Positions 35,082-42,451 of a stretch of DNA of 64,000 nucleotides are shown here, one piece after another. This stretch comes from an uncultured Chloroflexales bacterium (GTDB taxonomy: Bacteria; Chloroflexota; Chloroflexia; Chloroflexales; Chloroflexaceae). The translations under genes and the position numbers were made by a program. Below the pieces are notes generated by a model. It ran no database searches. It was not told the origin of the DNA and saw only the letters and a program-made list of their open reading frames with translations. Where the stretch lies: positions 1 to 64,000 of the forward strand of contig CALGUG010000033.1 in assembly GCA_937902315.1 (NCBI GenBank). The letters run 5' to 3'. Positions within the stretch are counted from its first letter, which is position 1; each line of letters starts with the position of its first letter.

Positions 35082-35110
35082 AGCATATCATGTCAAACAA
35101 GGCGAGTCAA
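35082..35110 (-). promoter_or_regulatory. promoter of ABC-F leader
   Basis: On the minus strand TTGACT (35110-35105), 17-bp spacer, TATGCT (35087-35082). Predicted start near 35075, just before the ACAGGTTAG segment. Confidence 0.65.
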
Positions 35111-35210
35111 GCACTATTTGACCGATACTTGTGAGGCATCTATACTAGATAAAAGCATTCCAAGCACAACCACTGCCAAACTGAACTTGAATCTTATAGT
35201 GAGGGACTCA

Positions 35211-36113
35211 ATGAGCGAGCGAATCGGATTTATCGGCCTTGGGATCATGGGCAAAGGCATGGCCCGCAATATCTTGAAGGCAGGTTTTGAGCTGACGGTT
35301 TGGAACCGCACCGCAAGCAAGGCTGAAGAACTGAGCGCCGAGGGAGCCAAGGTTGCTGCGACGCCCAAAGAGTTGGCTGCCGCTAGCGATATCATCATTT
35401 CGTGTGTCAGCGATACACCCGATGTGCAACAGGTATTGCTGGGCGAAAATGGTGCGATCGAAGGCGCAAAGCAGGGTTCGCTCGTGATCGATATGAGCAC
35501 GATCAGCCCTCAGGCCACCAAAGAGATCGCTAAGGCTCTCAACGAAAAGGGCATCGCCTTCCTCGATGCGCCGGTCAGCGGCGGAAGCGAGGGCGCAGCC
35601 AAGGGCACCTTGAGCATCATGGTCGGTGGCGCTGCCGCCGATGTCGAGCGCGCCCAGCCCGTCTTCCAAGCTATGGGCAAAACCATCACCCATGTTGGCG
35701 AGGTAGGCGCGGGCCAAACCGTCAAGCTGGTCAACCAGATTCTGGTGGTCGGTAGCATGCAGGCCATGGCCGAAGCGCTGCTGTTCGCGCAAGCGGGTGG
35801 CGTCGACCTTGAAAAGACGCTAGCTGCGGTCAGTGGCGGCGCAGCCGGAAGCTGGACGCTCAGCAACCGTGGTCCGCAAGTGATCAAGCGCGACTGGCGG
35901 CCCGGCTTTATGATCGACCTGCAAACCAAGGATCTGCGTTTGGTGCTCGAAGCCGCCGACGATTTGGGCGCACCACTGCCAAGCACCAGCCTGATCTTCC
36001 AGTTCTATCGCACCTTGCAGGCCCAAGGTTTGGGGGCAGAAGGCAACCATGCCGTGGTCAAGGCGTTGGAGCAACTTTCGGGCATTGAAGTCGGTACAAA
36101 ACAGGATAACTAA
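35211..36113 (+). CDS. 3-hydroxyisobutyrate dehydrogenase family oxidoreductase
   Basis: A 300-residue NAD(P)-dependent beta-hydroxyacid dehydrogenase (3-hydroxyisobutyrate dehydrogenase, tartronate semialdehyde reductase or glyoxylate/succinic semialdehyde reductase). The Rossmann start IGFIGLGIMGKGMARN, substrate loop DAPVSGGSEGAAKGTL and catalytic Lys in GAGQTVKLVNQ are all present. GAGGGA before the ATG at 35211 sets the start; the frame opens at 35118 but that extension lacks family sequence. The substrate cannot be fixed. A 94-residue protein follows by 3 bp. Confidence 0.92.
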   Translation: MSERIGFIGLGIMGKGMARNILKAGFELTVWNRTASKAEELSAEGAKVAATPKELAAASDIIISCVSDTPDVQQVLLGENGAIEGAKQGSLVIDMSTISPQATKEIAKALNEKGIAFLDAPVSGGSEGAAKGTLSIMVGGAAADVERAQPVFQAMGKTITHVGEVGAGQTVKLVNQILVVGSMQAMAEALLFAQAGGVDLEKTLAAVSGGAAGSWTLSNRGPQVIKRDWRPGFMIDLQTKDLRLVLEAADDLGAPLPSTSLIFQFYRTLQAQGLGAEGNHAVVKALEQLSGIEVGTKQDN

Positions 36114-36116
36114 ACT

Positions 36117-36401
36117 ATGGCGACAATTACACCCATGGAGCCTGGACAGATCGCAAGCCAAGCGGGCGCCGATAAGTTACGCGGCGAGCTGCTAAGCGCC
36201 CATGAGGTACGCTGCGCCCAACTCTGGCACGCCGTTTCGACGGTCTACGCCGACGGCGCCGCCGAGATCGAGATCTCTGCCCGCTACAACCCAGCCACCG
36301 ACACGTGGTCGCAACACGCCTTCTTCTATAGTTTCGAAGCAGCCACCCGTGCTCTGCGCATCTACGAAGAGACGGGCGAGTTGCACGAAGAAGATGCCTA
36401 A
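36117..36401 (+). CDS. hypothetical protein, 94 residues
   Basis: A small acidic protein of unknown function, starting 3 bp after the dehydrogenase stop codon and so translated from the same message. It has a helical N-terminal half (IASQAGADKLRGELLSAHEV), a beta-like segment EIEISARYNPATDTWSQ and a second helix ending in acidic residues. No motif recognised. A hairpin after its stop codon would end the unit. Confidence 0.7.
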   Translation: MATITPMEPGQIASQAGADKLRGELLSAHEVRCAQLWHAVSTVYADGAAEIEISARYNPATDTWSQHAFFYSFEAATRALRIYEETGELHEEDA

Positions 36402-36410
36402 AGGTCTGGC

Positions 36411-36444
36411 GAGAGATTTCGCGCCCTAGAGTGCGAAATCTCTC
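36411..36444 (+). terminator. arm-variable hairpin after the 94-residue gene
   Basis: GAGAGATTTCGC (36411-36422) pairs perfectly with 36433-36444 over 12 bp. It shares the ATTTCGC / GCGAAAT core of the variable hairpins. No strong T tract follows. Confidence 0.55.
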
Positions 36445-36515
36445 CCACAAAGAGCGGCTTCCAGAGATTGATGAGAAAGCTCTAGCAAATCGGTAAGGCT
36501 AAGCAGGACTGATTG

Positions 36516-36524
36516 TGCTACAAT
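36516..36524 (+). promoter_or_regulatory. extended -10 promoter of Crp/Fnr gene
   Basis: TGCTACAAT lies 69 bp before the regulator start; extended -10 form with TACAAT. Confidence 0.45.
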
Positions 36525-36593
36525 GCCCATAAGCTAGATCCACCCTAGGCCACCGATACATAGCGACCTGTTTGGGTGTCGCGAGGAGGAGAC

Positions 36594-37250
36594 ATGCAAT
36601 ACGACCAGCGCTCGAACACAGCACTATGGACGCGTCTCCAGTCGTATGGAACGAGTCAGAGCTTAAAACGCAATGCCCAGCTCTACTCGGTGGAGCAAGA
36701 GGCTGATAAGCTCTATCTGCTTCGCAAAGGCCAAATCAGCTTGCAAATGACTTCTTCCGATGGCCGCACACTTACCCTGCAAGTGATCGAACCAAACCAA
36801 CTGTTTGGTCACATGGCGCTGATCGAAAAAGCACACTACGATACCCACGCTCTAGCGACCCGCCCAAGCGAAGTGCTTGCTATTCCCCAAAAGCGCATTC
36901 GAAAGATGATGTTGGAACAGCCTGAATTGGCGATCGAGATGCTGAAGCTGGTGAGCGAATACCGCTCGACGATCAGCCGCCGCCTCGATGAGGTTGCATT
37001 CAAGCCCGTTCCAGCCCGACTCGCTTCGATTTTGCTCGATATGTCCGACGATAGTGAAGATCCGGCCCCGGTGCGCTTGCCGCGTCGCACCCATCAGCAG
37101 CTGGCCCAGATGATCAACGCCTACCGCGAGACGGTCACCAAGGTGATCAACCAGTTCCGGGCCGCGCGCCTGCTCGATGTCGACCGTTCGGGCATTACGC
37201 TGCTCAATCCTTCCCGCCTACGCGAGATCAGCGACAATTCTGCATTCTAG
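36594..37250 (+). CDS. Crp/Fnr family transcriptional regulator
   Basis: A 218-residue regulator with a cyclic-nucleotide-binding-type beta barrel (about 12-125) and a C-terminal winged helix (HTH_Crp) in which RRTHQQLAQMINAYRETVTK is the recognition region. The cAMP-contact signature of true CRP is not evident, and the Fnr cysteines are absent, so the ligand is unknown. ATG 36594 is chosen because GAGGAGGAG ends three bases upstream; a GTG at 36576 would place that site inside the gene. A terminator follows directly. Confidence 0.92.
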   Translation: MQYDQRSNTALWTRLQSYGTSQSLKRNAQLYSVEQEADKLYLLRKGQISLQMTSSDGRTLTLQVIEPNQLFGHMALIEKAHYDTHALATRPSEVLAIPQKRIRKMMLEQPELAIEMLKLVSEYRSTISRRLDEVAFKPVPARLASILLDMSDDSEDPAPVRLPRRTHQQLAQMINAYRETVTKVINQFRAARLLDVDRSGITLLNPSRLREISDNSAF

Positions 37251-37260
37251 CCTTTGAAAC

Positions 37261-37297
37261 AAAAACGAACGTTTGCAACGGGCAGACGTTCGTTTTT
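37261..37297 (+). terminator. terminator of Crp/Fnr gene
   Basis: AAAAACGAACGT and ACGTTCGTTTTT pair over 12 bp around a 13-nt loop, 10 bp after the stop codon. Confidence 0.88.
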
Positions 37298-37310
37298 CTA
37301 TGCTCTATCG

Positions 37311-37371
37311 CTCTGGCGGCGAGGCGCTTACCCTCCATTCGGTCCTTAGCGCGTCCGCCTTCGGCTATCAA
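37311..37371 (+). repeat. family B interspersed repeat
   Basis: CTCTGGCGGCGAGGCGC to GCGCGTCCGCCTTCGGCTAT; left border of the mosaic. Confidence 0.78.
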
Positions 37372-37423
37372 AGCGCTTTCCCAATTCAAAGGGCTGCTAT
37401 CTTCTCACTGCTTTCGTTGCCTT

Positions 37424-37548
37424 CGCTGCAACCTGCCAGCTGCAAACACCTTGCAGGTCCGACGCTGTGTTTCGCTGTCTTCACTGCTTTCCCTGTAAGC
37501 TGCCGGGTGCAAGTACCCAGCAGCTTGAAGCGCTGTTTTCGCTGCTTT
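37424..37548 (+). repeat. family D repeat
   Basis: Contains two hairpin-like blocks (ACCTGCCAGCTGCAAACACC and GCTGCCGGGTGCAAGTACCC) and GACGCTGTGTTTCGC. The same sequence occurs inverted at 52496-52625. Confidence 0.65.
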
Positions 37549-37671
37549 CATACCAAATCCGTTTAAAGACGTGCATGCTCTTAACTCAGAAACACGAAAA
37601 GCCGGGAAAGATCGAGTCACGTTCCACTCTGCCGAAGGCCAAAGAGAACCTAATCAAGCGGATTTGGTATC
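37549..37671 (+). repeat. family A interspersed repeat
   Basis: ATACCAAATCCGTTTAAAG, core TTCCACTCTGCCGAAGGCC and right end CAAGCGGATTTGGTATCATT: close to the family consensus. No large internal hairpin. Confidence 0.78.
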
Positions 37672-37711
37672 ATTCTGGAAGATCACGAATGAGTAGAAGA
37701 ATATGCGCCCT

Positions 37712-37925
37712 TCTCCCGCAATGCGGGAGCTATGCATTACCCAAAAGTCGTGTCGGCAACGAAAGACGATCGTTCGCATACCATCGCGGGATTATTCTTG
37801 AGAGCACAGAACGGGGAGCATTCAGCCCCTCGCCCGCAGTGCGGGAGAGGGGGCCGGGGGGGTGAGGGCAGATACCGCTGACCGTATGTCGATTTGTGGG
37901 TAATGTACAGATGCGGGAGAAGGGC
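37712..37925 (+). repeat. family C interspersed repeat
   Basis: CTCCCGCAATGCGGGAG hairpin, ATGCATTACCC..., GATCGTTCGCATACCATC and CTCGCCCGCAGTGCGGGAG, then GACCGTATGTCGATTTGTGG. Full-length type. Confidence 0.78.
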
Positions 37926-37938
37926 GTGCTAGCCCATC

Positions 37939-37998
37939 TGGTAGCCGCAGGCGGACGCGGTTTGAGCCTATTTTGAGCTAGAAGCCAAACCGCCAGAG
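37939..37998 (-). repeat. family B interspersed repeat (inverted)
   Basis: TGGTAGCCGCAGGCGGACGC to CAAACCGCCAGAG; right border of the mosaic, outer end complementary to the left border CTCTGGCGG. Confidence 0.75.
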
Positions 37999-38011
37999 TG
38001 CTTGTTATCAG

Positions 38012-38896
38012 TTAAAGATCAAAGCGCAAAATGATCTGGCGTTCGCCGGTTTGTTGAAAGCCGAACCACTCGTAGAGACGCTGGGCGCGCAGATTGTGCG
38101 ATTGGGTATTGAGGGTGATCGCATCGGCGCGTTGGCTGCGAGCGTATTCGATCACCTCGGCCAGCAGGCGCACCCCGATCGCATCGCCGCGATAGTGCGG
38201 ATCGACTGCAATGCGCGTAAGGTGGATCAAGCGCCCGCTGAAGTGGCTGGTGGCATAGGCGTAGCCAACGATGCGCGAACCTAACTCGGCGACCAAAAAG
38301 AGTGGGCCTTGCAAAATCGCAGGGGCTAGAATGCGCTCATCCTTGACCCACTGGGCGTCGAAACAGATCCGGTCGAGCGCGCTGACAGCCTCGGTATCGA
38401 GCGGCAGGGCCGGGCGAACCACCACTTTGCTATTGCCCTTGGAGGGAATGGCATAATCGCGCTTCTCGAACACGATGACGTCGGTGTCGACCAGATAGCC
38501 GCGCGCTTGCAAAGTCGGCTGCATCCAGATGTCGGTGCCCTCATCGCCAGCGTAAAAAAGTTTGGTGATGCCATCGCTGCGCAAAAAGGCGTGAAGAGGC
38601 AATAAGAGCGCGTTCAAAGCTTGACGCACATCAAGGCCATCAGCAAGCGCTACTCCGCGCAGCCAAGTTGTATCGGCTACACGCCAACTACACAGAGCTG
38701 CCCCCCAAATCTCGTTGCCTGCTTCCAAGACCATGCCGTGTTCGTGCTCGAGCATCGCGTTCAGCTCGGCGGTCGAAAAACCTTGAAAACGGCGCGATGC
38801 ATCGCGAAATAGACGCACAATCGGGATATAATCAGAAGGGTCTATGGGACGCGGATTCGCTTGCAATAAGTCTAAACTTCGCCGAAAAAGTCTCAT
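38012..38896 (-). CDS. GNAT family N-acetyltransferase (tandem-domain)
   Basis: A 294-residue protein with two GNAT-like halves. The N-terminal half (about 1-145) is degenerate; the C-terminal half (about 155-294) has the acetyl-CoA motif A around LTRIAVDPHYRGDAIGVRLL and the final RAQRLYEWFGFQQTGER typical of GNATs. The acceptor is unknown. It is transcribed away from the phosphatase gene at 38956 and ends next to a repeat mosaic. Confidence 0.85.
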   Translation of the reverse strand: MRLFRRSLDLLQANPRPIDPSDYIPIVRLFRDASRRFQGFSTAELNAMLEHEHGMVLEAGNEIWGAALCSWRVADTTWLRGVALADGLDVRQALNALLLPLHAFLRSDGITKLFYAGDEGTDIWMQPTLQARGYLVDTDVIVFEKRDYAIPSKGNSKVVVRPALPLDTEAVSALDRICFDAQWVKDERILAPAILQGPLFLVAELGSRIVGYAYATSHFSGRLIHLTRIAVDPHYRGDAIGVRLLAEVIEYARSQRADAITLNTQSHNLRAQRLYEWFGFQQTGERQIILRFDL

Positions 38897-38955
38897 GATC
38901 AGGTTTTATTTCCGAATGATTTAGATCGTTTTTGTATTGTACCAGAGGAGTGCAA

Positions 38956-39474
38956 ATGTCCGAGCCTGTCGTTCCAACAAAAACGCATAACGCCTTTTTG
39001 CACTATTTGCATACTCAATTTCGACGGATGTTTGGAGTAAATATTACACAGATCGAACCGCTTTTGTTTGTTGGGGGCCAATTTCGACCAGATCAGTGGC
39101 CAAAAATCTACAAGCTCGGTGTGCGCGCGGTCCTCAGCCTTCAGGCCGAATACGAAGACCGTTTCGAGGGCGCACCCGAGCCACGCACGCTGCGTTTGCT
39201 CGTGCCAGACTACCATTCACCTTCGGTCAAACAGTTGCAAGAGGCGGTAGATTTTATTAGTCAGGCCCATGCCGAAGAGCTGCCTGTCTTCATTCACTGT
39301 CACGCTGGCATGGGGCGCGCTCCTCTGACCGCCGCCTCGTACCTGATGGCGACTCGCGCTTGGGATCACACACAAGCTCTGCGTTATCTGCGCCAGGCGC
39401 GACCGATTATCAGCTTAAACGAGAGGCAGAGGCAACGTTTAGTTGAATGGGAAAAGCATCTACAGCAAGGCTAA
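38956..39474 (+). CDS. dual-specificity/tyrosine phosphatase family protein
   Basis: A 172-residue cysteine phosphatase. The P-loop is HCHAGMGRAP with catalytic Cys115 and Arg121 (CX5R), and Asp85 in LLVPDYHSPS is the likely general acid. The fold matches bacterial and archaeal dual-specificity phosphatases with a WPD-equivalent loop, acting on phosphoproteins or phosphoinositol-like compounds. Ser after Arg is replaced by Ala. AGAGGAG precedes the ATG at 38956. Its stop codon overlaps the stop of the convergent gene by 4 bp. Confidence 0.9.
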   Translation: MSEPVVPTKTHNAFLHYLHTQFRRMFGVNITQIEPLLFVGGQFRPDQWPKIYKLGVRAVLSLQAEYEDRFEGAPEPRTLRLLVPDYHSPSVKQLQEAVDFISQAHAEELPVFIHCHAGMGRAPLTAASYLMATRAWDHTQALRYLRQARPIISLNERQRQRLVEWEKHLQQG

Positions 39475-40610
39475 TCGACTTGGCTCGAAGCGATTTTGTG
39501 GCTTTGCAACCGCAGATCAAGCGCTTGATACAAGGCTTGAAAGCCTCCTAGCTCTGCTAAGAGATAGAGCGCTGTGGTGTAAGGTGCGGATAAACCTGCC
39601 TTGTAGAAGCGACCCTGTTCGTTATCGCTGCTAGACTCGAAGTAGCGATCGGCATAGCGCGCAAACGCATCGACCATAGCGCTATCGCTCAGCTCTTGGG
39701 CTAGTATCTGGCTGAATGCGGTCGCTAAGACCTGATCGCCACGTTCTTGCCCTTGGTCACGCGAGCCAACCGGCATAAAGGCTTCGCCGCTGCTGGTGTG
39801 TTTTGCTGCCTTAAACAAGCGCGGCGCGAGATTGCGAGTTAGCTCGGGTTGTAGCGGTGCCAGCAAACTGAGCGCCCAAGCATCGTTGAAAGCCGAACTC
39901 GACCAAGAAGCCTTGCGCTTTTTGGTATCGAAGCTCTCGGCGAATACGGTGCGCCCTAAGCTCAAACCGCTCACAAGCAGCTTCTCTTTCATAAATTTAA
40001 GCCACTGCTCGTTGACTGCGGCGAATTCGCTGCCGTAGCACGCGTCGTGTAGCAACAGTGCCCACATGGTATGCGTCATGGTCGGCACCGTGATCTGCTG
40101 CGGCATAGCCTCGATCGCATAGTTGGGCGACGAACTGATCTGTCGCCAGAGGGTGTCGATCAGCGCGTTATAGGTGTAGATAAAGCGCTCCTCGTGGCTC
40201 CAGACCATCACAATATCGTTGTTATTGTAACGATCGTCGTGGCTCACCAGCGTGTATATGCCCAGCATCATAGCCAAGGGAGCGCTATAGTGCAGATTGC
40301 CCACCGAGATCGGATCGGGCGATAACACATTGAGCTCGGCGTAGCTGCCCCAATAGGCCCACACGCGCCGCTGCAAGGCACGATCGATCAAGCTGCGCAT
40401 GATCTGCAGTATTCGATCGCGTTCTTCTGGAGTAGAGTCGGGGTGTAAAATCAGGGTCGCAAGCGCATAACAGGGGAAAGCGAGTTGGTATTGGAGAGCG
40501 ATACAACTATAATCTTGCTTTGGTAGGACGAAGCCATCCCAACGATTTGGCGCTTGGGCAACGAGGCGTTCAAAGTATCTTACATAGCCACTCAGGCGTT
40601 CATTCAGCAT
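39471..40610 (-). CDS. alpha/alpha-barrel protein resembling linalool dehydratase/isomerase
   Basis: A 379-residue soluble protein without signal peptide. The middle region (RRVWAYWGSYAELNVLSPDP, SVGNLHYSAPLAMMLGIY, then DDRYNNND) recalls the linalool dehydratase/isomerase-like (alpha/alpha)6 barrel, in which W..W, DP.....N..YS and lY....d.rY are conserved. The cysteines and catalytic residues of the true enzyme cannot be verified by eye, so activity is open. It is encoded 5 bp after a zinc-ribbon membrane protein, in one unit. Stop overlaps the convergent phosphatase stop. Confidence 0.6.
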   Translation of the reverse strand: MLNERLSGYVRYFERLVAQAPNRWDGFVLPKQDYSCIALQYQLAFPCYALATLILHPDSTPEERDRILQIMRSLIDRALQRRVWAYWGSYAELNVLSPDPISVGNLHYSAPLAMMLGIYTLVSHDDRYNNNDIVMVWSHEERFIYTYNALIDTLWRQISSSPNYAIEAMPQQITVPTMTHTMWALLLHDACYGSEFAAVNEQWLKFMKEKLLVSGLSLGRTVFAESFDTKKRKASWSSSAFNDAWALSLLAPLQPELTRNLAPRLFKAAKHTSSGEAFMPVGSRDQGQERGDQVLATAFSQILAQELSDSAMVDAFARYADRYFESSSDNEQGRFYKAGLSAPYTTALYLLAELGGFQALYQALDLRLQSHKIASSQVD

Positions 40611-40615
40611 AGATT

Positions 40616-42274
40616 TTATTCTGCTTCTACCACGAAATTATCAAATAATACTTTAGCGCCCCCTTCATCAAAGGTATTTACTGCTAGTGCGATCCTGCCC
40701 TCTGTAAAGTTCGCATCAGTGTATTCTTCCAGCAAAACATTGTTCACATAAAGCGATATCTGATCACCCTGCAATCCTACCCCCAAAAGGTTCATCTCGC
40801 CTCGTGGGTTAATCTCTGAAGAAGGCGTCCAATCGATCAGCGTCTCGAGCGCATTGTTGCGCATAAGTTCGAGGTTATAACGCCCATCGCTGGTAACATT
40901 ATACACATAAAAATTGTTGCTGTCCTGATCGGAACGGCCTTGCGATCGGAAGATCAAAGAAGCGGCAGCCGACTCTGGTCCTTCAACCAAAGTCGACTCC
41001 ACCTGAATATACACATCGCTAAACGAGCTTTCGAAGGCGCTCCATGCGATCAGGCGAGGCACGCTCACACTGATCGCATAGGCTCCATTCTCAAAAGCAT
41101 AGGCGATTTCGCCGTCGCTGGCCACCTTCAACTGAGAAAGCGAAGCATCGGAAAAATCATCTTGTAGCAAAATGCTGGACGCGTCGGGCGCAGGCGCAGT
41201 GGGGCGTGGCGCTTGTGTCACCTCGCGCACGCGAGTGGCCGTCGCTTGAGCGACTGGAGTGGCTCTGCTATCTTCTTGGCCCAAGCCATTCGCCAACACC
41301 ACAAAGGCAAAGATCGCACACAGCATCAGCAAAAAGACGATCAAACAACCTATGCCACCTAAGATCCACCAGAGCTGCTTATTGCTCGCCTTGAGTTGAT
41401 TCGCATCGCTCGCAGCAGGGTAAGCGCTCTGAGGCGCGCCGTAGGGAGGCAGACCGTAAGGCACTTCGCTACCGCCGGGCGGTGTAGCATAAGGCGAAGC
41501 AGTGCCGCTGGGCGGCGTGCCCTGGGGCGCTGGGGTGCCGCTCGGAGGTGTGCCATAGGGTGTGTCTGCGCCGCTGGGTGGCATGCTGTAACGCGGTGTC
41601 ACTCCTGAAGGAGGCGTACCATAGGGCGAAGCAGCCGCGCTCGGCGGTGTTGCAGTGTTATCTACAACAGTGTTTTCTTCAACAACGGGTTGTGTCTCAT
41701 CAAGAGAAGAAACCGCCTCAGAGGATTGTGGCGTTTCGCTCGTTTCTTCAGCGCGCGGCAGAACCACCGTTGCATAGGGCGGGCTGGACGGCGGATTGGC
41801 AGGAGGCTCGGGCACTTCAACCCGTGGCAGCACAACCGTCGCTTGAGGGTTTGCGGGCGGCTCGGCTTGCTGTTTGGCCTCTAAAGCGGCTCGCTGTTTC
41901 TCCAGCTCTTCGGCCGTAATCTCTGGCAAAAGCAGGGTATTGTAGCTTGCTTTGCTCGGCTCTTGTGGCTCGCTCGCAGGCGCTTCGGGCTGACTTTCAG
42001 CCGCAGCGCTCTCGGGCTCTGATGCTTTCGTCGGCTGAGTTTCTGGTTCATTGGCAGGCGTCGCAGACGAAGTTTCCGCTTGGAGAGGAGAAGAATCAGG
42101 CTGATCGACGTTCGTTGAGGGGCCAGGCGTCGAACTCTCTTCAGTCGGAGCCTCGGGCTGGCTGGCCACAGAAGAAGCTAACGCAGGTTCTTGGGAAGGC
42201 ATACGTGCGCCACACTCTTGGCAAAAGCGGGCGCTATCGGGCACTTGGGCCTGACAGTTCGGACAAATTGCCAA
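40616..42274 (-). CDS. zinc-ribbon membrane protein with extracellular beta domain
   Basis: 552 residues. A zinc ribbon CPNCQAQVPDSARFCQECG is at 4-22. Then comes a long Ser/Pro/Glu/Thr-rich disordered region with repeated TPPSG units (about 205-270), a membrane helix (about 283-312, ILGGIGCLIVFLLMLCAIF) and an exported C-terminal domain (about 365-552) with FDNFVVE and YVNNVLLEEY, resembling LamG/DUF1080-type jelly rolls. The topology places the zinc ribbon inside and the lectin-like domain outside. The first gene of a unit with the barrel protein. No known function. Confidence 0.75.
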   Translation of the reverse strand: MAICPNCQAQVPDSARFCQECGARMPSQEPALASSVASQPEAPTEESSTPGPSTNVDQPDSSPLQAETSSATPANEPETQPTKASEPESAAAESQPEAPASEPQEPSKASYNTLLLPEITAEELEKQRAALEAKQQAEPPANPQATVVLPRVEVPEPPANPPSSPPYATVVLPRAEETSETPQSSEAVSSLDETQPVVEENTVVDNTATPPSAAASPYGTPPSGVTPRYSMPPSGADTPYGTPPSGTPAPQGTPPSGTASPYATPPGGSEVPYGLPPYGAPQSAYPAASDANQLKASNKQLWWILGGIGCLIVFLLMLCAIFAFVVLANGLGQEDSRATPVAQATATRVREVTQAPRPTAPAPDASSILLQDDFSDASLSQLKVASDGEIAYAFENGAYAISVSVPRLIAWSAFESSFSDVYIQVESTLVEGPESAAASLIFRSQGRSDQDSNNFYVYNVTSDGRYNLELMRNNALETLIDWTPSSEINPRGEMNLLGVGLQGDQISLYVNNVLLEEYTDANFTEGRIALAVNTFDEGGAKVLFDNFVVEAE

Positions 42275-42393
42275 AACAACCTCCTCGCCCTAGATCTAGG
42301 GCTATCTAAGGCTACCTAGAGGGCCATCATTGCTTCGGGAGCCTTCATCAACAGTATACAACCTTCGTCTAGGTTAAACAGCGTCACATACAC

Positions 42394-42433
42394 GAAAAGG
42401 TATATGACTCTTGCAAGAGCATATACCTTTTCG
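42394..42433 (-). terminator. terminator of hisC unit
   Basis: AAAAGGTATATG and CATATACCTTTT pair over 12 bp, extended by CTCTTG/CAAGAG in the loop; it lies just after the hisC stop. Confidence 0.85.
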
Positions 42434-42451
42434 TTCGAGCTTGTATCCGCT

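Larger units (their letters stand above)
37298..38011. other. repeat mosaic B-D-A-C-B
   Basis: About 710 bp with no gene: family B direct (37311-37371), D (37424-37548), A (37549-37671), C (37712-37925), B inverted (37939-37998). This is the fullest mosaic in the window. Open frames here are repeat translations. Confidence 0.7.

Noticed and set aside
35044..35091. 15-codon ORF at the ABC-F leader (MICYKKLQVSTGVPC)
   Set aside because: Its ATG overlaps the predicted -10 box, so it would not be in the transcript, and it has no Shine-Dalgarno site. The later MLVLSHNII ORF is preferred.
34838..35110. T-box riboswitch before the ABC-F gene
   Set aside because: No AGGGTGGNACCGCG-like box or specifier loop, and the gene is not a synthetase or amino acid gene.
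36576..36593. GTG start for the Crp/Fnr regulator
   Set aside because: It would place the strong GAGGAGGAG ribosome site within the coding region; ATG 36594 fits better.
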